A stretch of 64,000 nucleotides of DNA from Cypionkella sp046590425 (GTDB taxonomy: Bacteria; Pseudomonadota; Alphaproteobacteria; Rhodobacterales; Rhodobacteraceae). The DNA lies in contig JBKJTI010000121.1 of NCBI GenBank assembly GCA_046590425.1, forward strand, positions 1 through 64,000. Reading direction: 5' to 3'. Below the pieces are notes generated by a model. That model saw only the letters and a program-made list of their open reading frames with translations, was not told the origin of the DNA and ran no database searches. This document shows, one piece after another, positions 9,257 to 18,071 of the stretch; the first letter of the stretch is position 1; each line of letters begins with the position of its first letter. The translations under genes were made by a program, and so were the position numbers.

Positions 9257-10438
9257 ATGCAGATCAAAGCCATTCGGGCCACGCCCGTGCTGATCCCGCT
9301 GGAGGCATCGTATCTGTGGTCCTATGGCGCTTTGGAAGGATTTACCAAGACGATTGTGGAGGTCGAAACCTCGGATGGTCTGATCGGTATTGCCGAGGCC
9401 CCCAGCCATGGTTCCGCCGCGATCATTGCGCGGATGGCTGAGGCACTGATTGGGCATGATCCGTTGGATATGGCGGGGCTGGAGCGACGGGTGCTGCCGT
9501 CAATGCCTACAAACCATTCCGTCACGGACTATGCTACACGGTCGGCTTGGGGTGGGATTGAGATCGCGCTGTGGGATTTGCGAGGCAAGCTGTGGGGTCA
9601 GCCGGTGGCGAACCTGCTGGGCGGGATTCAGCGCGATCGGATTCCCTTCACCGATTATTTTTCCTACCGTCTGTCGCAGGGCGACAAGGGCGGTGAGGCG
9701 AGTGTTCAGGATGTGGTGGATTACTGCCTGTCCTTGCGCGAAGTACACGGTACGACGTGGTTTGAGGGAAAGGTTTCTGAGCCCGATCTCAACGCCAATA
9801 TCCGGCTGATGCAGGCCCTGCGCGCGGCTTTGGGAGATGACGCAATGCTGCGGATCGACAGCAATCAGGCGTTCTCTCTGCCATCCTGTCTACATCTCGC
9901 TCCAGCGTTTGAGGAATTGAAAATCCGCAACTGGGAAGACCCGACGCCGGACTGGACGGCGATGAAACGCCTGCGGGCGCGCACCACGATCCCGTTTTCA
10001 GGGCATAATGCCGATATCGGCAAGGCGGTGACTTATGGTGTGCCGGATGCGATTGTGTCGGATGTGGCGGGGTTTGGCGGCTTTTCGGCAATGCTGCGGT
10101 TTGTCAGTGGCTGCCAAGCTGCGGGAATTGATTTCTGGTGCTATTCCGGCGGTTCAGGTCTGGAAACCGCCGCCTATCTGCACGCCTGCGCCGCCCATCC
10201 ACATATCCGCGAGCCGAACCAATCGCTGCTGCGCCAACAACCGCATGACGTGATCGCCGAAGGGCCGTTCAGCCCGAAGAACAATCATATCACTCTGCCG
10301 AAAGGCCCCGGACTTGGTGTGACGCTGGATGCCGACCGCGTTGCCTATTGCGCGCGGTTGTTGGTTAAAAACGGAGTGCCGAATAAATACCGCGACCCCG
10401 ATGCGCCGGGGCAGATGCGGCGGATGCCTCTAGTTTGA
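9257..10438 (+). CDS. Enolase-superfamily (mandelate racemase/muconate lactonizing) enzyme
   Basis: The 393-residue protein has the superfamily layout: a capping N-terminal domain (about 1-130) and a barrel. Likely metal ligands are Asp201 (RIDSNQ), Glu227 (NWEDP) and Asn251 (GHNAD), a D/E/N set reminiscent of glucarate dehydratase-like members. Lys172 (FEGKV) lies where the first catalytic base is expected. The usual second-half histidine is not seen where expected; the stretch reads FWCYSGGSG. The substrate is probably a sugar acid but cannot be assigned. Start at 9257 is supported by AAGGAG six bases upstream. It stands alone between unrelated genes. Confidence 0.8.
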   Translation: MQIKAIRATPVLIPLEASYLWSYGALEGFTKTIVEVETSDGLIGIAEAPSHGSAAIIARMAEALIGHDPLDMAGLERRVLPSMPTNHSVTDYATRSAWGGIEIALWDLRGKLWGQPVANLLGGIQRDRIPFTDYFSYRLSQGDKGGEASVQDVVDYCLSLREVHGTTWFEGKVSEPDLNANIRLMQALRAALGDDAMLRIDSNQAFSLPSCLHLAPAFEELKIRNWEDPTPDWTAMKRLRARTTIPFSGHNADIGKAVTYGVPDAIVSDVAGFGGFSAMLRFVSGCQAAGIDFWCYSGGSGLETAAYLHACAAHPHIREPNQSLLRQQPHDVIAEGPFSPKNNHITLPKGPGLGVTLDADRVAYCARLLVKNGVPNKYRDPDAPGQMRRMPLV

Positions 10439-10445
10439 GGCATCC
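10422..10445 (+). terminator. Hairpin across the stop of the enolase-superfamily gene
   Basis: A perfect 9-base stem GGATGCCTC/GAGGCATCC with a 6-base loop spans the stop codon. It could terminate or stabilise the transcript; no T-run follows. Confidence 0.45.
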
Positions 10446-10519
10446 CCGCGGGCCGAAGCGCTGGCTTGAGTGCCGAAAATCGGCTAGAGTGCTCCGCATT
10501 ATTGCCATGAGGTATTGCG

Positions 10520-11128
10520 ATGGCCCCCCGGATTGAGCTTAGCCGTCGGCAGGTGATGTTGGCGGCATCTGTTGTGATACTGCCGCTACCGGTCTGGGCA
10601 GGCAGTGAAGTTGGCGTGGTTGAAACCACCGAGGGCAAAGCCTGGGCAGCGGGATCTCCCTCCCGTGATCTCGCGGCGCAGGCAGTGGTGTTTTTGGGCG
10701 ATGAGATTGGCACCGGGACGGAGTCTCGCCTCGCCATGCTGCTGGCAGACACCACGCGCATCCTGATGGGGCCACAGACCACGCTGACCATCGACCAATT
10801 CACCGCCGAAGCGGGAGGCGAGTTGGTGCTGGGTGCCGGGGCTATGCTGTTTGACCGCGATCAGGGTGCGCCGAAAACGCCGGTACAATTGAGCACCGCG
10901 TTTGGTCTGATCGCTGTGCGCGGCACACGTTTTTTTGCCGGGCCTAGCAAGGGTAAGTTTGGGGTATTTGTCGAGCGCGGCGAAGTGCGTCTGTCCGGCG
11001 GCGGGGTTGAAGTGGCAGTTCTGCCGGGATTTGGCAGCGATATTTCGGCACCGGGCGAGGCTCCGTCGCGGCCAGCAAAGTGGAAGCAGGCGCGGATTGC
11101 GGCGGCGATGGATTTGGTGGGGGCTTAG
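10520..11128 (+). CDS. Secreted FecR-domain protein
   Basis: The 202-residue protein begins with a Tat-like signal (SRRQVML followed by a hydrophobic stretch, cleavage near WAG). A FecR-type beta domain follows, with the family pattern LGDEIGTG, SRLAMLLADTTRILMGPQTTL and GLIAVRGTRFFAGPSKGKFGVFVERGEVRL broken over residues 65-160. Such standalone periplasmic FecR domains often accompany CHASE2 receptors, and here the next gene is a CHASE2 adenylate cyclase. The two are convergent and overlap by four bases at their ends, so they are not co-transcribed. It may be the ligand-binding partner of the CHASE2 sensor, which is inference. Confidence 0.8.
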   Translation: MAPRIELSRRQVMLAASVVILPLPVWAGSEVGVVETTEGKAWAAGSPSRDLAAQAVVFLGDEIGTGTESRLAMLLADTTRILMGPQTTLTIDQFTAEAGGELVLGAGAMLFDRDQGAPKTPVQLSTAFGLIAVRGTRFFAGPSKGKFGVFVERGEVRLSGGGVEVAVLPGFGSDISAPGEAPSRPAKWKQARIAAAMDLVGA

Positions 11129-12978
11129 CTGTTGGGCGGGAGCGTGTAGGCCGCCACCTTGCCAAAGCCGCGCAACTCGACCTCGCCCATGCTTTGCCAT
11201 GGCAGCGCGGGAAGTGCCGCGCGTAAAGCTGGCCCCGCCAACAGCGTGACGCCGAGGCTTTTACCCGCTTGCTCTAGCCGTGCGGCAATGTTCATCGCGC
11301 GACCGTGGGCGGTGTAGTCCAGCTTTTCCCCCGCGCCAACATCGCCAACCACCAGCACGCCACATTCCATGCCGACGCGAGTGATGCCGAGGCCTTGGCT
11401 TGCCGGATCGGCGGCAAATGCCACACCATAGGCCCGCAGCGCTTTCCCCGTTTTCACGGCGAGAGCGCAGTGGTCGGGCAGATCGAAGGGCGCGTTGAAC
11501 AGCACATGCGCGGCATCGCCGACGAATTTCTCGATCATGCCGCCATGTGCATGAACGATCAGGGTCAGCCCGGCGAAATAGCGATCCAGAATGGCGATCA
11601 GATCAGCGGGCGACAGGGCGTCGGCATAGGGCGAGAACCCCGCGATGTCCGTGAACAAAGCGGTGATCTCACGCGCCTCCCCCGGCAGGCGGGCAAGGCC
11701 CGGTTGCGCCGCGATCCGTGCCACAACAGCGGGTGAGAGGTGTCGTTCAAACCGCCGCCGCAGGACTTGGGCATGACGGCGGGCGGCCAGCATCGCGGCG
11801 GTGGTGGCGGTGAGGCCCGTGGCAAGCGGCAGCAGGGCTGGGTTGACCGGGTCGAGTGCAAGGCCGGCACGCAGCCACAGCGCGGTGACGGCGATTGCCC
11901 AGAGCGCAGGCAGTGCAAGTGTCACACTCAACGCCTTGGTCGCGGAACCCGTTGTGGCGACCCAAAGCGCCAGCAAGGCCATGGCCACAGCCACCGCAAT
12001 CTCGACCCATAGCGCCCAAGCCGGGCGCAACAGGAGGTGTTCCGAAAGCATGGTCTCGATCGCATCGGCTTGGATCTGCACCGAGGGCGCAAGCGGGGTC
12101 ATGGCAGTCGGGCGCAGGGAAGCAGCTTGCGGCGCGCTGGGGCCAAGCAAGACGATTTTTGGGGAAAAATCGTGGTCTTGGGACAAAGCCTCCGCCAAAC
12201 TGATGGTGCGGTTGCTCCATTTGGCCGGATCGGTCGGGCGGATGCGCAGATCGGCATGATCTCCCAACGGCAGTGCGATAGTGCCAAGCGTCAGGCGGCC
12301 TTGCCCGATGCGCAGCGCACTGGCAGCTTGCGACAAACGCACGATTTCCGCAGCAAATCCGGGGGCGGGGGACTGGTCAGCCAGCACGAGCAGCGGCACA
12401 CTGCGGACCCTGCCTTGTGCCTCACCGCGCAAAGCGCTGACGCCTAGGCCAGCAGCGGTCAGGCTGGAGGCTTCCAAGCCATTGGCAAACCATGGTTGGG
12501 TTGGCACGGACGGGCCAGACGACAACAGCGGTGTCAGCGGTGGCACAGGACCCGCTTGATCTGACAAAGCGGCGGCCAGAACCGTGGGCACACGGGACAA
12601 AGCGGTTTGCAGGGCGGCATCGCCATCGGTCAGAGTTGTGCCGCCCGGCACATCAGCCAAGGCCAACGGTCCAGCAGGGTCGGGGCCAGAGAGCACCAGA
12701 TCAAGGCCAAGAACGGCGGGGTTTTGCGCGGCGATCTGGTCCACCACCCGCGCCAGCCTTGTGCGCGGCCAAGGCCAGCGGCCAAGCTGGGCCAAGTCTT
12801 GTGAGGTGATTTCGATCACCTGCACCTGACCTGAAGGCGCTATCGCGGTGGCTGCGAGGCCCGCGTCGAGGGCGGCCTCGCGCAGATTGCGCAGGCTGTC
12901 GGGCGTGGCCAAAGCCACAACGCCTGCCAGCAGCAGAGCGGCACAACCGGCGCGTAGGGCGGCGGGCTCAATCCGCAT
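11125..12978 (-). CDS. CHASE2-domain class III adenylate cyclase
   Basis: The 617-residue membrane protein has an N-terminal helix, a large periplasmic CHASE2 sensor (about 30-320), helices around 325-400, and a C-terminal class III cyclase domain (about 430-600). The metal aspartates are in FTDIAGF (Asp444) and FVGDAAH, the adenine-selecting Lys in IEKFVGD pairs with DYTAHG, and the transition-state Asn/Arg sit in AMNIAARLE, so it should be an active ATP cyclase. It starts 11 bases inside the end of the Crp-family gene upstream on the same strand, so cyclase and putative cAMP receptor are coupled. Confidence 0.9.
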   Translation of the reverse strand: MRIEPAALRAGCAALLLAGVVALATPDSLRNLREAALDAGLAATAIAPSGQVQVIEITSQDLAQLGRWPWPRTRLARVVDQIAAQNPAVLGLDLVLSGPDPAGPLALADVPGGTTLTDGDAALQTALSRVPTVLAAALSDQAGPVPPLTPLLSSGPSVPTQPWFANGLEASSLTAAGLGVSALRGEAQGRVRSVPLLVLADQSPAPGFAAEIVRLSQAASALRIGQGRLTLGTIALPLGDHADLRIRPTDPAKWSNRTISLAEALSQDHDFSPKIVLLGPSAPQAASLRPTAMTPLAPSVQIQADAIETMLSEHLLLRPAWALWVEIAVAVAMALLALWVATTGSATKALSVTLALPALWAIAVTALWLRAGLALDPVNPALLPLATGLTATTAAMLAARRHAQVLRRRFERHLSPAVVARIAAQPGLARLPGEAREITALFTDIAGFSPYADALSPADLIAILDRYFAGLTLIVHAHGGMIEKFVGDAAHVLFNAPFDLPDHCALAVKTGKALRAYGVAFAADPASQGLGITRVGMECGVLVVGDVGAGEKLDYTAHGRAMNIAARLEQAGKSLGVTLLAGPALRAALPALPWQSMGEVELRGFGKVAAYTLPPNS

Positions 12979-13681
12979 CTGGTTCGGCCAAGGCTTGCAG
13001 GGCGGGAATGTCGCAAATCCAGCCGTCAGGCCCCTTGATCAAAGCGCCCGCCTCGGCCAGTGCCAGAAGCGCGCGGTTGACCTTGGGGCGGCTGGCGCCG
13101 AGCACGGTGGCGAGTTCAGTCTGGCTGATCTCTAGCCGCAGGGTAGCGCGGCTGGGCAGATCGAGGCCGTTCAACTGCTTCAGCGTGAACAGCAGGAAAC
13201 GCGCAGCGCGGGCCTCTAGCGGGTAAAGCGCGATGGATTCCAGCTGCTCAGTCGTCTCGCGCAGGCGACGGCTGAGATAGCGTGCGACGCCCATGGTTAA
13301 CTTGGGGTACTTACTGGCCAGCGCCTCGTAACTCCGGCGGGCAAGGACATAGCCAGTGGTGTCCAGCACCGCCGTGGCATCCGCCGAGCGGGGGTCTTGA
13401 TCAAACAGCGCCAATTCGCCCAAAGTATCGCCGGGTTCGGCATGGCGTAGTGTCAATTCACGCCCCGCCTGGGTGATCAATGACAACCGCACCCGCCCGG
13501 ATTTCAGCGCCACCAGCCATTCGCCCGCATCGCCGCGTTGAAAGATCACTTTCCCCGCCGCCCAGCGCTGCGCGGTCGCCGCTGCATCGATATCCGCCAG
13601 CACCGCATCGGGCAGACCCTGAAACAGCGGGAAAGACCGCCAGAAGCTTGGTTTCTCACGCAGGGGCGGTGCAGGGCTCAT
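12968..13681 (-). CDS. Crp/Fnr-family transcriptional regulator
   Basis: About 237 residues, with a cyclic-nucleotide-binding beta barrel (about 12-130, containing PGDTLGELALFDQDPRSADA, which resembles the cAMP phosphate-binding cassette) and a winged helix-turn-helix (about 170-220, ISQTELATVLGASRPKVNRAL). There are no FNR iron-sulfur cysteines. The ATG at 13681, behind GGAG, is preferred to one 37 codons upstream. Its 3' end overlaps the adenylate cyclase start, strongly suggesting that it senses the cAMP made by that enzyme. The RTX gene diverges from it, with a palindrome between. Confidence 0.9.
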   Translation of the reverse strand: MSPAPPLREKPSFWRSFPLFQGLPDAVLADIDAAATAQRWAAGKVIFQRGDAGEWLVALKSGRVRLSLITQAGRELTLRHAEPGDTLGELALFDQDPRSADATAVLDTTGYVLARRSYEALASKYPKLTMGVARYLSRRLRETTEQLESIALYPLEARAARFLLFTLKQLNGLDLPSRATLRLEISQTELATVLGASRPKVNRALLALAEAGALIKGPDGWICDIPALQALAEPDAD

Positions 13682-13751
13682 CCGGGCTCCGATGCTTTTG
13701 GCAAACTTCGCGCGCTCTGCGGCTTCACGCAAGAGCCTGCGCACAAAACCC

Positions 13752-13769
13752 CTGTTCCACAGGGAACAG
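13752..13769. promoter_or_regulatory. Candidate operator between the Crp gene and the RTX gene
   Basis: A perfect inverted repeat CTGTTCC-4-GGAACAG lies in the 165-base divergent spacer. Its size and symmetry suit a dimeric regulator, possibly the adjacent Crp-family protein, although it does not match the E. coli Crp half-site TGTGA. Confidence 0.4.
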
Positions 13770-13846
13770 CCGCCCGCGCCGCCGCGTGCCATTCAAGCCT
13801 TACGACGGCAATCACGCCGCGTGGCGCAGTTTTGATGGAGAATACA

Positions 13847-15730
13847 ATGGCATCCCTTTTTGGCAAATCCGGCACCCTTGGCAATGACTCGGAAGTCACC
13901 GACGGCACTTTGGGCGTCTTGAACGATGTCATTTCCGGTCTGACCGGCAATGACACGTTGTTTTCCTACTTTGGCGACGACACCTTGTCGGGCGGCGAAG
14001 GCAATGACGTGCTGCATGATGAGGCCGTGCTGGGCATCTCGGGCAATGACAACCTGAACGGCGATGATGGCAATGACACCCTGTTTGGCGGGCTGGGCAG
14101 TGACACGCTGAACGGCGGCGCGGACACCGATACCGCGACCTATGTCGGCTCGACCGCTGCGGTGAATGTCGATCTGACACGCTCGACGCAAATCGGCGGC
14201 TATGCACAAGGCGACCGCTTGATCAGCATCGAGAATGTGAGCGGCTCGGGCTTTGCCGATCGTTTGGTGGGCAATAGCTTGGCCAATCAGTTGCAGGGCT
14301 TAAGCGGCAATGACAGTGTCTTCGGCGGCGCTGGTGCGGACAGCATCTTTGGCGGCAGCGGGCGGGATAGCCTTGATGGCGGTAATGACAGCGATGTGAT
14401 CGACGCGGGCTCCGACAATGACTCCGTCCTGGGCGGTGCAGGCAATGATCAGCTTTTTGGCAACACCGGGCGCGATGCGATGTTTGGCGGCACCGGCAAT
14501 GATCGGATGGATGGCGGCAGTGATGCCGATACGATGGCGGGCGATGCGGGCAATGACAGCATCACCGGCGGCAGCGGCAATGATTCGCTGACCGGGGGTT
14601 TGGACAATGACAGCTTGGATGGCGGCGCGGGCGATGATCGACTGGATGGTGGCGTGGGCAATGATCTGGTGCGCGGCGGCGTCGGCAACGATACCGTACT
14701 GGCCAGCTCGGGCGATACGCTGTTTGGCGACACAGGCACCGACACGCTGGATTTCAACAATATGTCGAGCCGCTTTCAGGTGATCGGTGCCAACAACCAG
14801 ATCAACCTTGCGACTGGCACCTTCCGCAGCACCAGTTTCTCGGGGTTTGAGAATGTGATCGGCACCAACAACGTGGACACCATCACCGGAAGTTCGGTGG
14901 CAAACCGGCTGGAGGGGATGGGCGGCAGCGACACCGTCCTTGGCGGCTTTGGTAATGACACCATTCTGGGCGGTGACGGGGCGGACAGCATCGAGGGCGG
15001 CTTTGACGCGGACCAACTGTCTGGCGGCGAAGGCAATGACCTGATCTTCGGCGGCAGCAGCAGCGATACGTTGGATGGCGACTCGGGCAATGATGTGATG
15101 AGCGGCGGTTCCAGCGATGATCGGGTGAACGGCGATTCTGGCGATGATCAGATGCACGGCGATAGCGGCAACGATGTGATGAACGGCGGCACCGGCAATG
15201 ACGTGATGGCAGGCGACAGCGGCAATGACGCGATGACCGGCTTTCTGGGCAACGACATCCTAAGCGGCGGCGAGGGCAACGACACCATTGACGGCAGCCT
15301 CGACAACGATCGGGTTGAGGGCGGTGCGGGTGGCGATCTGCTCAGCGGAGGCACCGGCAATGATGTGCTGGTCGGCGATGCCGGGGCGGATGTGCTGACC
15401 GGGGGCAGCGGCGCGGATGTGTTTGTGTTCCGCGCCAGCACCGACTCACTGAACCAGTTGGGGGGGGCGGATCTGATCACCGACTTCCAGATTGGCATCG
15501 ACAAGCTGGACTTCACCAGTCTTGATTCCGATGCCATTGCTGCCGGGGATCAGGCTTTTGCCCTGGTGTTGGGCGGAAATGCGGCAAGCACCATCCATAT
15601 CGAGAAGTTCGGCGCCGGAGCCGATGCGATCACCCAGATCGCGGTCAACATGGATGGCGATGGCAACCCCGATCTGATCGTGCAATTGACTGGGAATCTG
15701 AACCTGGGTGCGGGCGACTTCTTGCTCTGA
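13847..15730 (+). CDS. RTX-type calcium-binding repeat protein, probable type I secretion substrate
   Basis: The 627-residue protein is largely made of GGxGxDxLx nonapeptide repeats (GGEGNDVLHD, GGSGNDSLTG and many others) that form calcium-bound beta rolls. Two non-repeat insertions interrupt them (about 95-150 and 290-350). The last 120 residues (from ADVFVFRASTDSLNQLGG) resemble the C-terminal domain of serralysin-like proteins, which carries the uncleaved secretion signal. No protease or lipase domain is visible, so it may be an adhesin or surface-layer protein. The ATG at 13847 has GGAG six bases before it; reading upstream would overlap the Crp gene. No TolC/HlyB/HlyD genes are adjacent. 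Confidence 0.85.
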   Translation: MASLFGKSGTLGNDSEVTDGTLGVLNDVISGLTGNDTLFSYFGDDTLSGGEGNDVLHDEAVLGISGNDNLNGDDGNDTLFGGLGSDTLNGGADTDTATYVGSTAAVNVDLTRSTQIGGYAQGDRLISIENVSGSGFADRLVGNSLANQLQGLSGNDSVFGGAGADSIFGGSGRDSLDGGNDSDVIDAGSDNDSVLGGAGNDQLFGNTGRDAMFGGTGNDRMDGGSDADTMAGDAGNDSITGGSGNDSLTGGLDNDSLDGGAGDDRLDGGVGNDLVRGGVGNDTVLASSGDTLFGDTGTDTLDFNNMSSRFQVIGANNQINLATGTFRSTSFSGFENVIGTNNVDTITGSSVANRLEGMGGSDTVLGGFGNDTILGGDGADSIEGGFDADQLSGGEGNDLIFGGSSSDTLDGDSGNDVMSGGSSDDRVNGDSGDDQMHGDSGNDVMNGGTGNDVMAGDSGNDAMTGFLGNDILSGGEGNDTIDGSLDNDRVEGGAGGDLLSGGTGNDVLVGDAGADVLTGGSGADVFVFRASTDSLNQLGGADLITDFQIGIDKLDFTSLDSDAIAAGDQAFALVLGGNAASTIHIEKFGAGADAITQIAVNMDGDGNPDLIVQLTGNLNLGAGDFLL

Positions 15731-15748
15731 CTCCAGCGAATGCACTGC

Positions 15749-15783
15749 AACGCTCCGGCTTGGTCCGGGGCGTTTGCTTTTAT
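15749..15783 (+). terminator. Terminator after the RTX gene
   Basis: AACGCTCCGG (15749-15758) pairs with CCGGGGCGTT (15765-15774), with one G-T pair and a 6-base loop, then TGCTTTTA. This is a good intrinsic terminator shape. Confidence 0.75.
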
Positions 15784-15887
15784 GGGTGTTTGGCCTGCAG
15801 ATTTGCTTCAGGATCCGAGCACCGATTTCATCAGTGCTGCGCTAAAGGCGGTCAAATATGCTCAAAGCGTCCGAGCCACCCTTGACC

Positions 15888-16124
15888 CTAATGGCGACGC
15901 ACCGAGTTTCCACCGTCGATGATTTTGTTGATCAGGGCTGCCACTGCGGCATGCGTGGCGGCGGATAGCTCACCCGCAGGTACATTTTCGTGCGTTGCGG
16001 CTGCGTCTTTCAACACGCCGACAATTTCAGCTTCAGGAAGAACTTTGCGATCGTTCAGCGCGAGCATCAGGGATTCGCAGATTGCAAGGGCGGCAAGTCC
16101 AGCAACGTCGGGGACAGCGGACAT
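15888..16124 (-). CDS. Small conserved-looking hypothetical protein
   Basis: About 78 residues from the ATG at 16124 (MSAVPDVAGLAALAICESLM). It looks like a single helical domain with the phrase ALNDRKVLPEAEIVGVLKDAA. I recall similar unnamed small proteins in alphaproteobacteria but can assign no function. A longer reading from 16232 would add a poorly supported N-terminus. It diverges from the Crp/Fnr gene at 16304, so the 179-base spacer may hold a shared control region. Confidence 0.6.
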   Translation of the reverse strand: MSAVPDVAGLAALAICESLMLALNDRKVLPEAEIVGVLKDAAATHENVPAGELSAATHAAVAALINKIIDGGNSVRRH

Positions 16125-16303
16125 CAACTTTAACTTTCTGTAGGGAGTCTGTGGGGCTATCACGCCTTTGAGCACCCCAGTGGATATCTTTGCAGGTAAA
16201 GCGAATAGCGTGCTAATCTGCATCAGTATCATCGGTCCTCATATGCAGAAACAAAGGGTGGGGTCGATTTTTGGCCCGCAGTCGCAACCCAAAGGGGTAA
16301 GGT

Positions 16304-17056
16304 ATGGCGGAACAAAGCACTGGACTGTCAATTTTGGACAGCCCCTTTGCCCGCAAGCTGACAACATTCGTTCATTTATCGCAGGACGATTTGTCAGTTT
16401 TGTCAGATGTGTATCGCCGCAGGCGCAGCTTTGCGGTGGGCCGCGACATGATCCATCAAGGGCAAGCAGACCAAGCCGCTTATATCCTCGCCTCCGGCTG
16501 GGCCTGTTCCTACAAAATCCTACCCGGCGGCTCGCGGCAGATTGTTGATTTCCAGATTCCGGGCGATTTCTTGGGTCTGCGCTCGGTCTTGTTTCGCACC
16601 GCCGATCACAATGTGGAACCCGTCACGCGGATTCAGGCGTCCGTGGTCACAGAGCATGATCTGCTTACGGCCTTTACTCAGACACCGCGCTTGGCCACCG
16701 CTGTACTTTGGGCGGCGTCGCGTGATGAGGCGATGGTGGTAGAGCATCTGGTGGGCTTGGGCCGCCGCAATGCCTCTCAACGCATGGCACATTTCTTGCT
16801 GAAACTTGGCGCGCGCCTGAAACTTGTGGGGCTCGCCAATAGGACAGGATATAACTGCCCGCTGTCGCAATACATGTTGGCCGATGCTCTGGGACTCAGC
16901 GCGGTGCATGTCAATCGGGTGCTGCGCGAGTTGCGCGAAGACCGGCTTTTGACCTTCCAGAAGGGCAAGGTCCTGTTTCAAAACTATGAGGCTTTGGTCG
17001 AGTTATCCGGCTTCGACCGCGCTTATCTAGATCACGAAGGTCCGCTGTTGCGGTGA
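16304..17056 (+). CDS. Crp/Fnr-family transcriptional regulator
   Basis: The 250-residue protein has a cNMP-binding-like barrel (about 25-140, GGSRQIVDFQIPGDFLGLRS) and a C-terminal winged helix-turn-helix (about 170-230, LSQYMLADALGLSAVHVNRVLRELRE split over the helix pair). It lacks the N-terminal cysteine cluster of FNR and looks like the alphaproteobacterial Crp/Fnr group that often responds to redox or stress. The start at ATG 16304 follows AAGG. No obvious target site was found beside it. Confidence 0.85.
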   Translation: MAEQSTGLSILDSPFARKLTTFVHLSQDDLSVLSDVYRRRRSFAVGRDMIHQGQADQAAYILASGWACSYKILPGGSRQIVDFQIPGDFLGLRSVLFRTADHNVEPVTRIQASVVTEHDLLTAFTQTPRLATAVLWAASRDEAMVVEHLVGLGRRNASQRMAHFLLKLGARLKLVGLANRTGYNCPLSQYMLADALGLSAVHVNRVLRELREDRLLTFQKGKVLFQNYEALVELSGFDRAYLDHEGPLLR

Positions 17057-17448
17057 ATATAGACTTTGATAAACGGGTACCGTGAAACGCCAGAGCCAAC
17101 GAGGAATCGGCAGCTTGGCCCTAACGTTTCACTGCAGTTTTCACCAAAAACCGAACCGCACGTAGCCACGATTCATGGCCAAATCTGCCACTGCCAATGC
17201 GCCGCAACACTGATCCATGTTGGCATTTCCACATTTTTTGGAGCGAAATCGGGGCCGTCAGCACCTTGGGCGTCTGCGGCTTTGCTCTGGCGCAATCAGC
17301 CCCGCCTCTCTAAAAATTCATCCTCTGACTGATCGTGGTTAGTGCGCAGGACGGTCCTTGCACCCAAAATGATCGTAGCACGAATGATCTGGTGGTGCCG
17401 TTTTGGCTCACGCCCACTCTGCACCTTTTCATGACAAGGAGCCCGACT
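17057..17448. other. Intergenic stretch without a convincing gene
   Basis: No reading frame here looks real. An 8-base inverted repeat GTGAAACG/CGTTTCAC (near 17081 and 17126) with a long spacer is the only structure seen. A stretch near 17306 resembles one near 8668 (both read close to TCTAAAAATnCATCCTCTG), the meaning of which is unclear. Confidence 0.4.
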
Positions 17449-17784
17449 ATGGCAAACGAGAATGCTGTTTTTCTAGCCCCGCATGTCGATGCTGTCTGCA
17501 GTGATCACGATCTCACAGACTATGATGTTGTCGCGGAGATGATTTCTTTGCGGGACGATATGGTCAAATTTGCCCAGAGCTTGCAAAGAGTTGCGAACCC
17601 CGCAACCGATAGTTTGGGCCATGATCTGCTATTTGGTGCCGAAAGATCCTGTAGATATTTGGGGCAAGACGGCCAAGTGGCGCAAGCCCGAATCGCAGCT
17701 GCAATGGCGCTAGATCCCTACATCGCGGTTGTCACTTTGGAACTTGCAGCTGAATTGAGCAATTTGCTTGATGCTCTGGGCTGA
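17449..17784 (+). CDS. Hypothetical protein
   Basis: 111 residues from ATG 17449, preceded by AAGGAG at a spacing of seven bases, which is the main support for the gene. The sequence is mostly helical (EMISLRDDMVKFAQSLQRVA; later ALDPYIAVVTLELAAEL), with no signal peptide or membrane helix. I do not recognise the family. An upstream extension to 17335 has no ribosome site. Confidence 0.5.
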   Translation: MANENAVFLAPHVDAVCSDHDLTDYDVVAEMISLRDDMVKFAQSLQRVANPATDSLGHDLLFGAERSCRYLGQDGQVAQARIAAAMALDPYIAVVTLELAAELSNLLDALG

Positions 17785-18010
17785 AATTGGTGCCATACGA
17801 TCCAGTGATGGGGCCTTTTCGCAATCACCGGTTGTGATCAAGGCAAGGATGTGAGCCTGTATCAGAGGCTTGTCAGCTGCCGCCAATGTGTTGCGCCACA
17901 AGCTTGACCCATCCCATGCGCATGCACGGGTACATCACGTTCAGCTCTTAGCACGACCTGAAATTTCGGCCCCGCTCGACTTGCGTCCAACCAAAAAATC
18001 TTGCGCGATG

Positions 18011-18035
18011 GGAACGAATGCCTGTCGCCAGAGTT
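18011..18035 (+). promoter_or_regulatory. Candidate EcfG-type stress promoter
   Basis: GGAAC followed by 16 bases and AGTT fits the general-stress sigma factor consensus GGAAC-N16/17-cGTT and lies 37 bases before the small gene at 18072. Some Rhodobacterales lack EcfG, so this needs the genome context. Confidence 0.3.
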
Positions 18036-18071
18036 GTATTTTTATCTTTGCGAATCTTGAAAGGAAAGCCG

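Noticed and set aside
13538..13846. N-terminal extension of the RTX protein
   Set aside because: It would overlap the divergent Crp gene over most of its length; ATG 13847 has a good ribosome site.
14300..15157. 285-codon minus-strand frame within the RTX gene
   Set aside because: It mirrors the repetitive RTX codons, giving Ile/Ala-rich repeats with no family likeness.
13900..15400. Tandem repeats resembling a repeat array or CRISPR
   Set aside because: They encode in-frame GGxGxDxLx nonapeptides and have no spacer structure.
8660..17325. Similar 20-base stretches near 8668 and 17306
   Set aside because: Only two imperfect copies in different settings; insufficient to call a repeat family.
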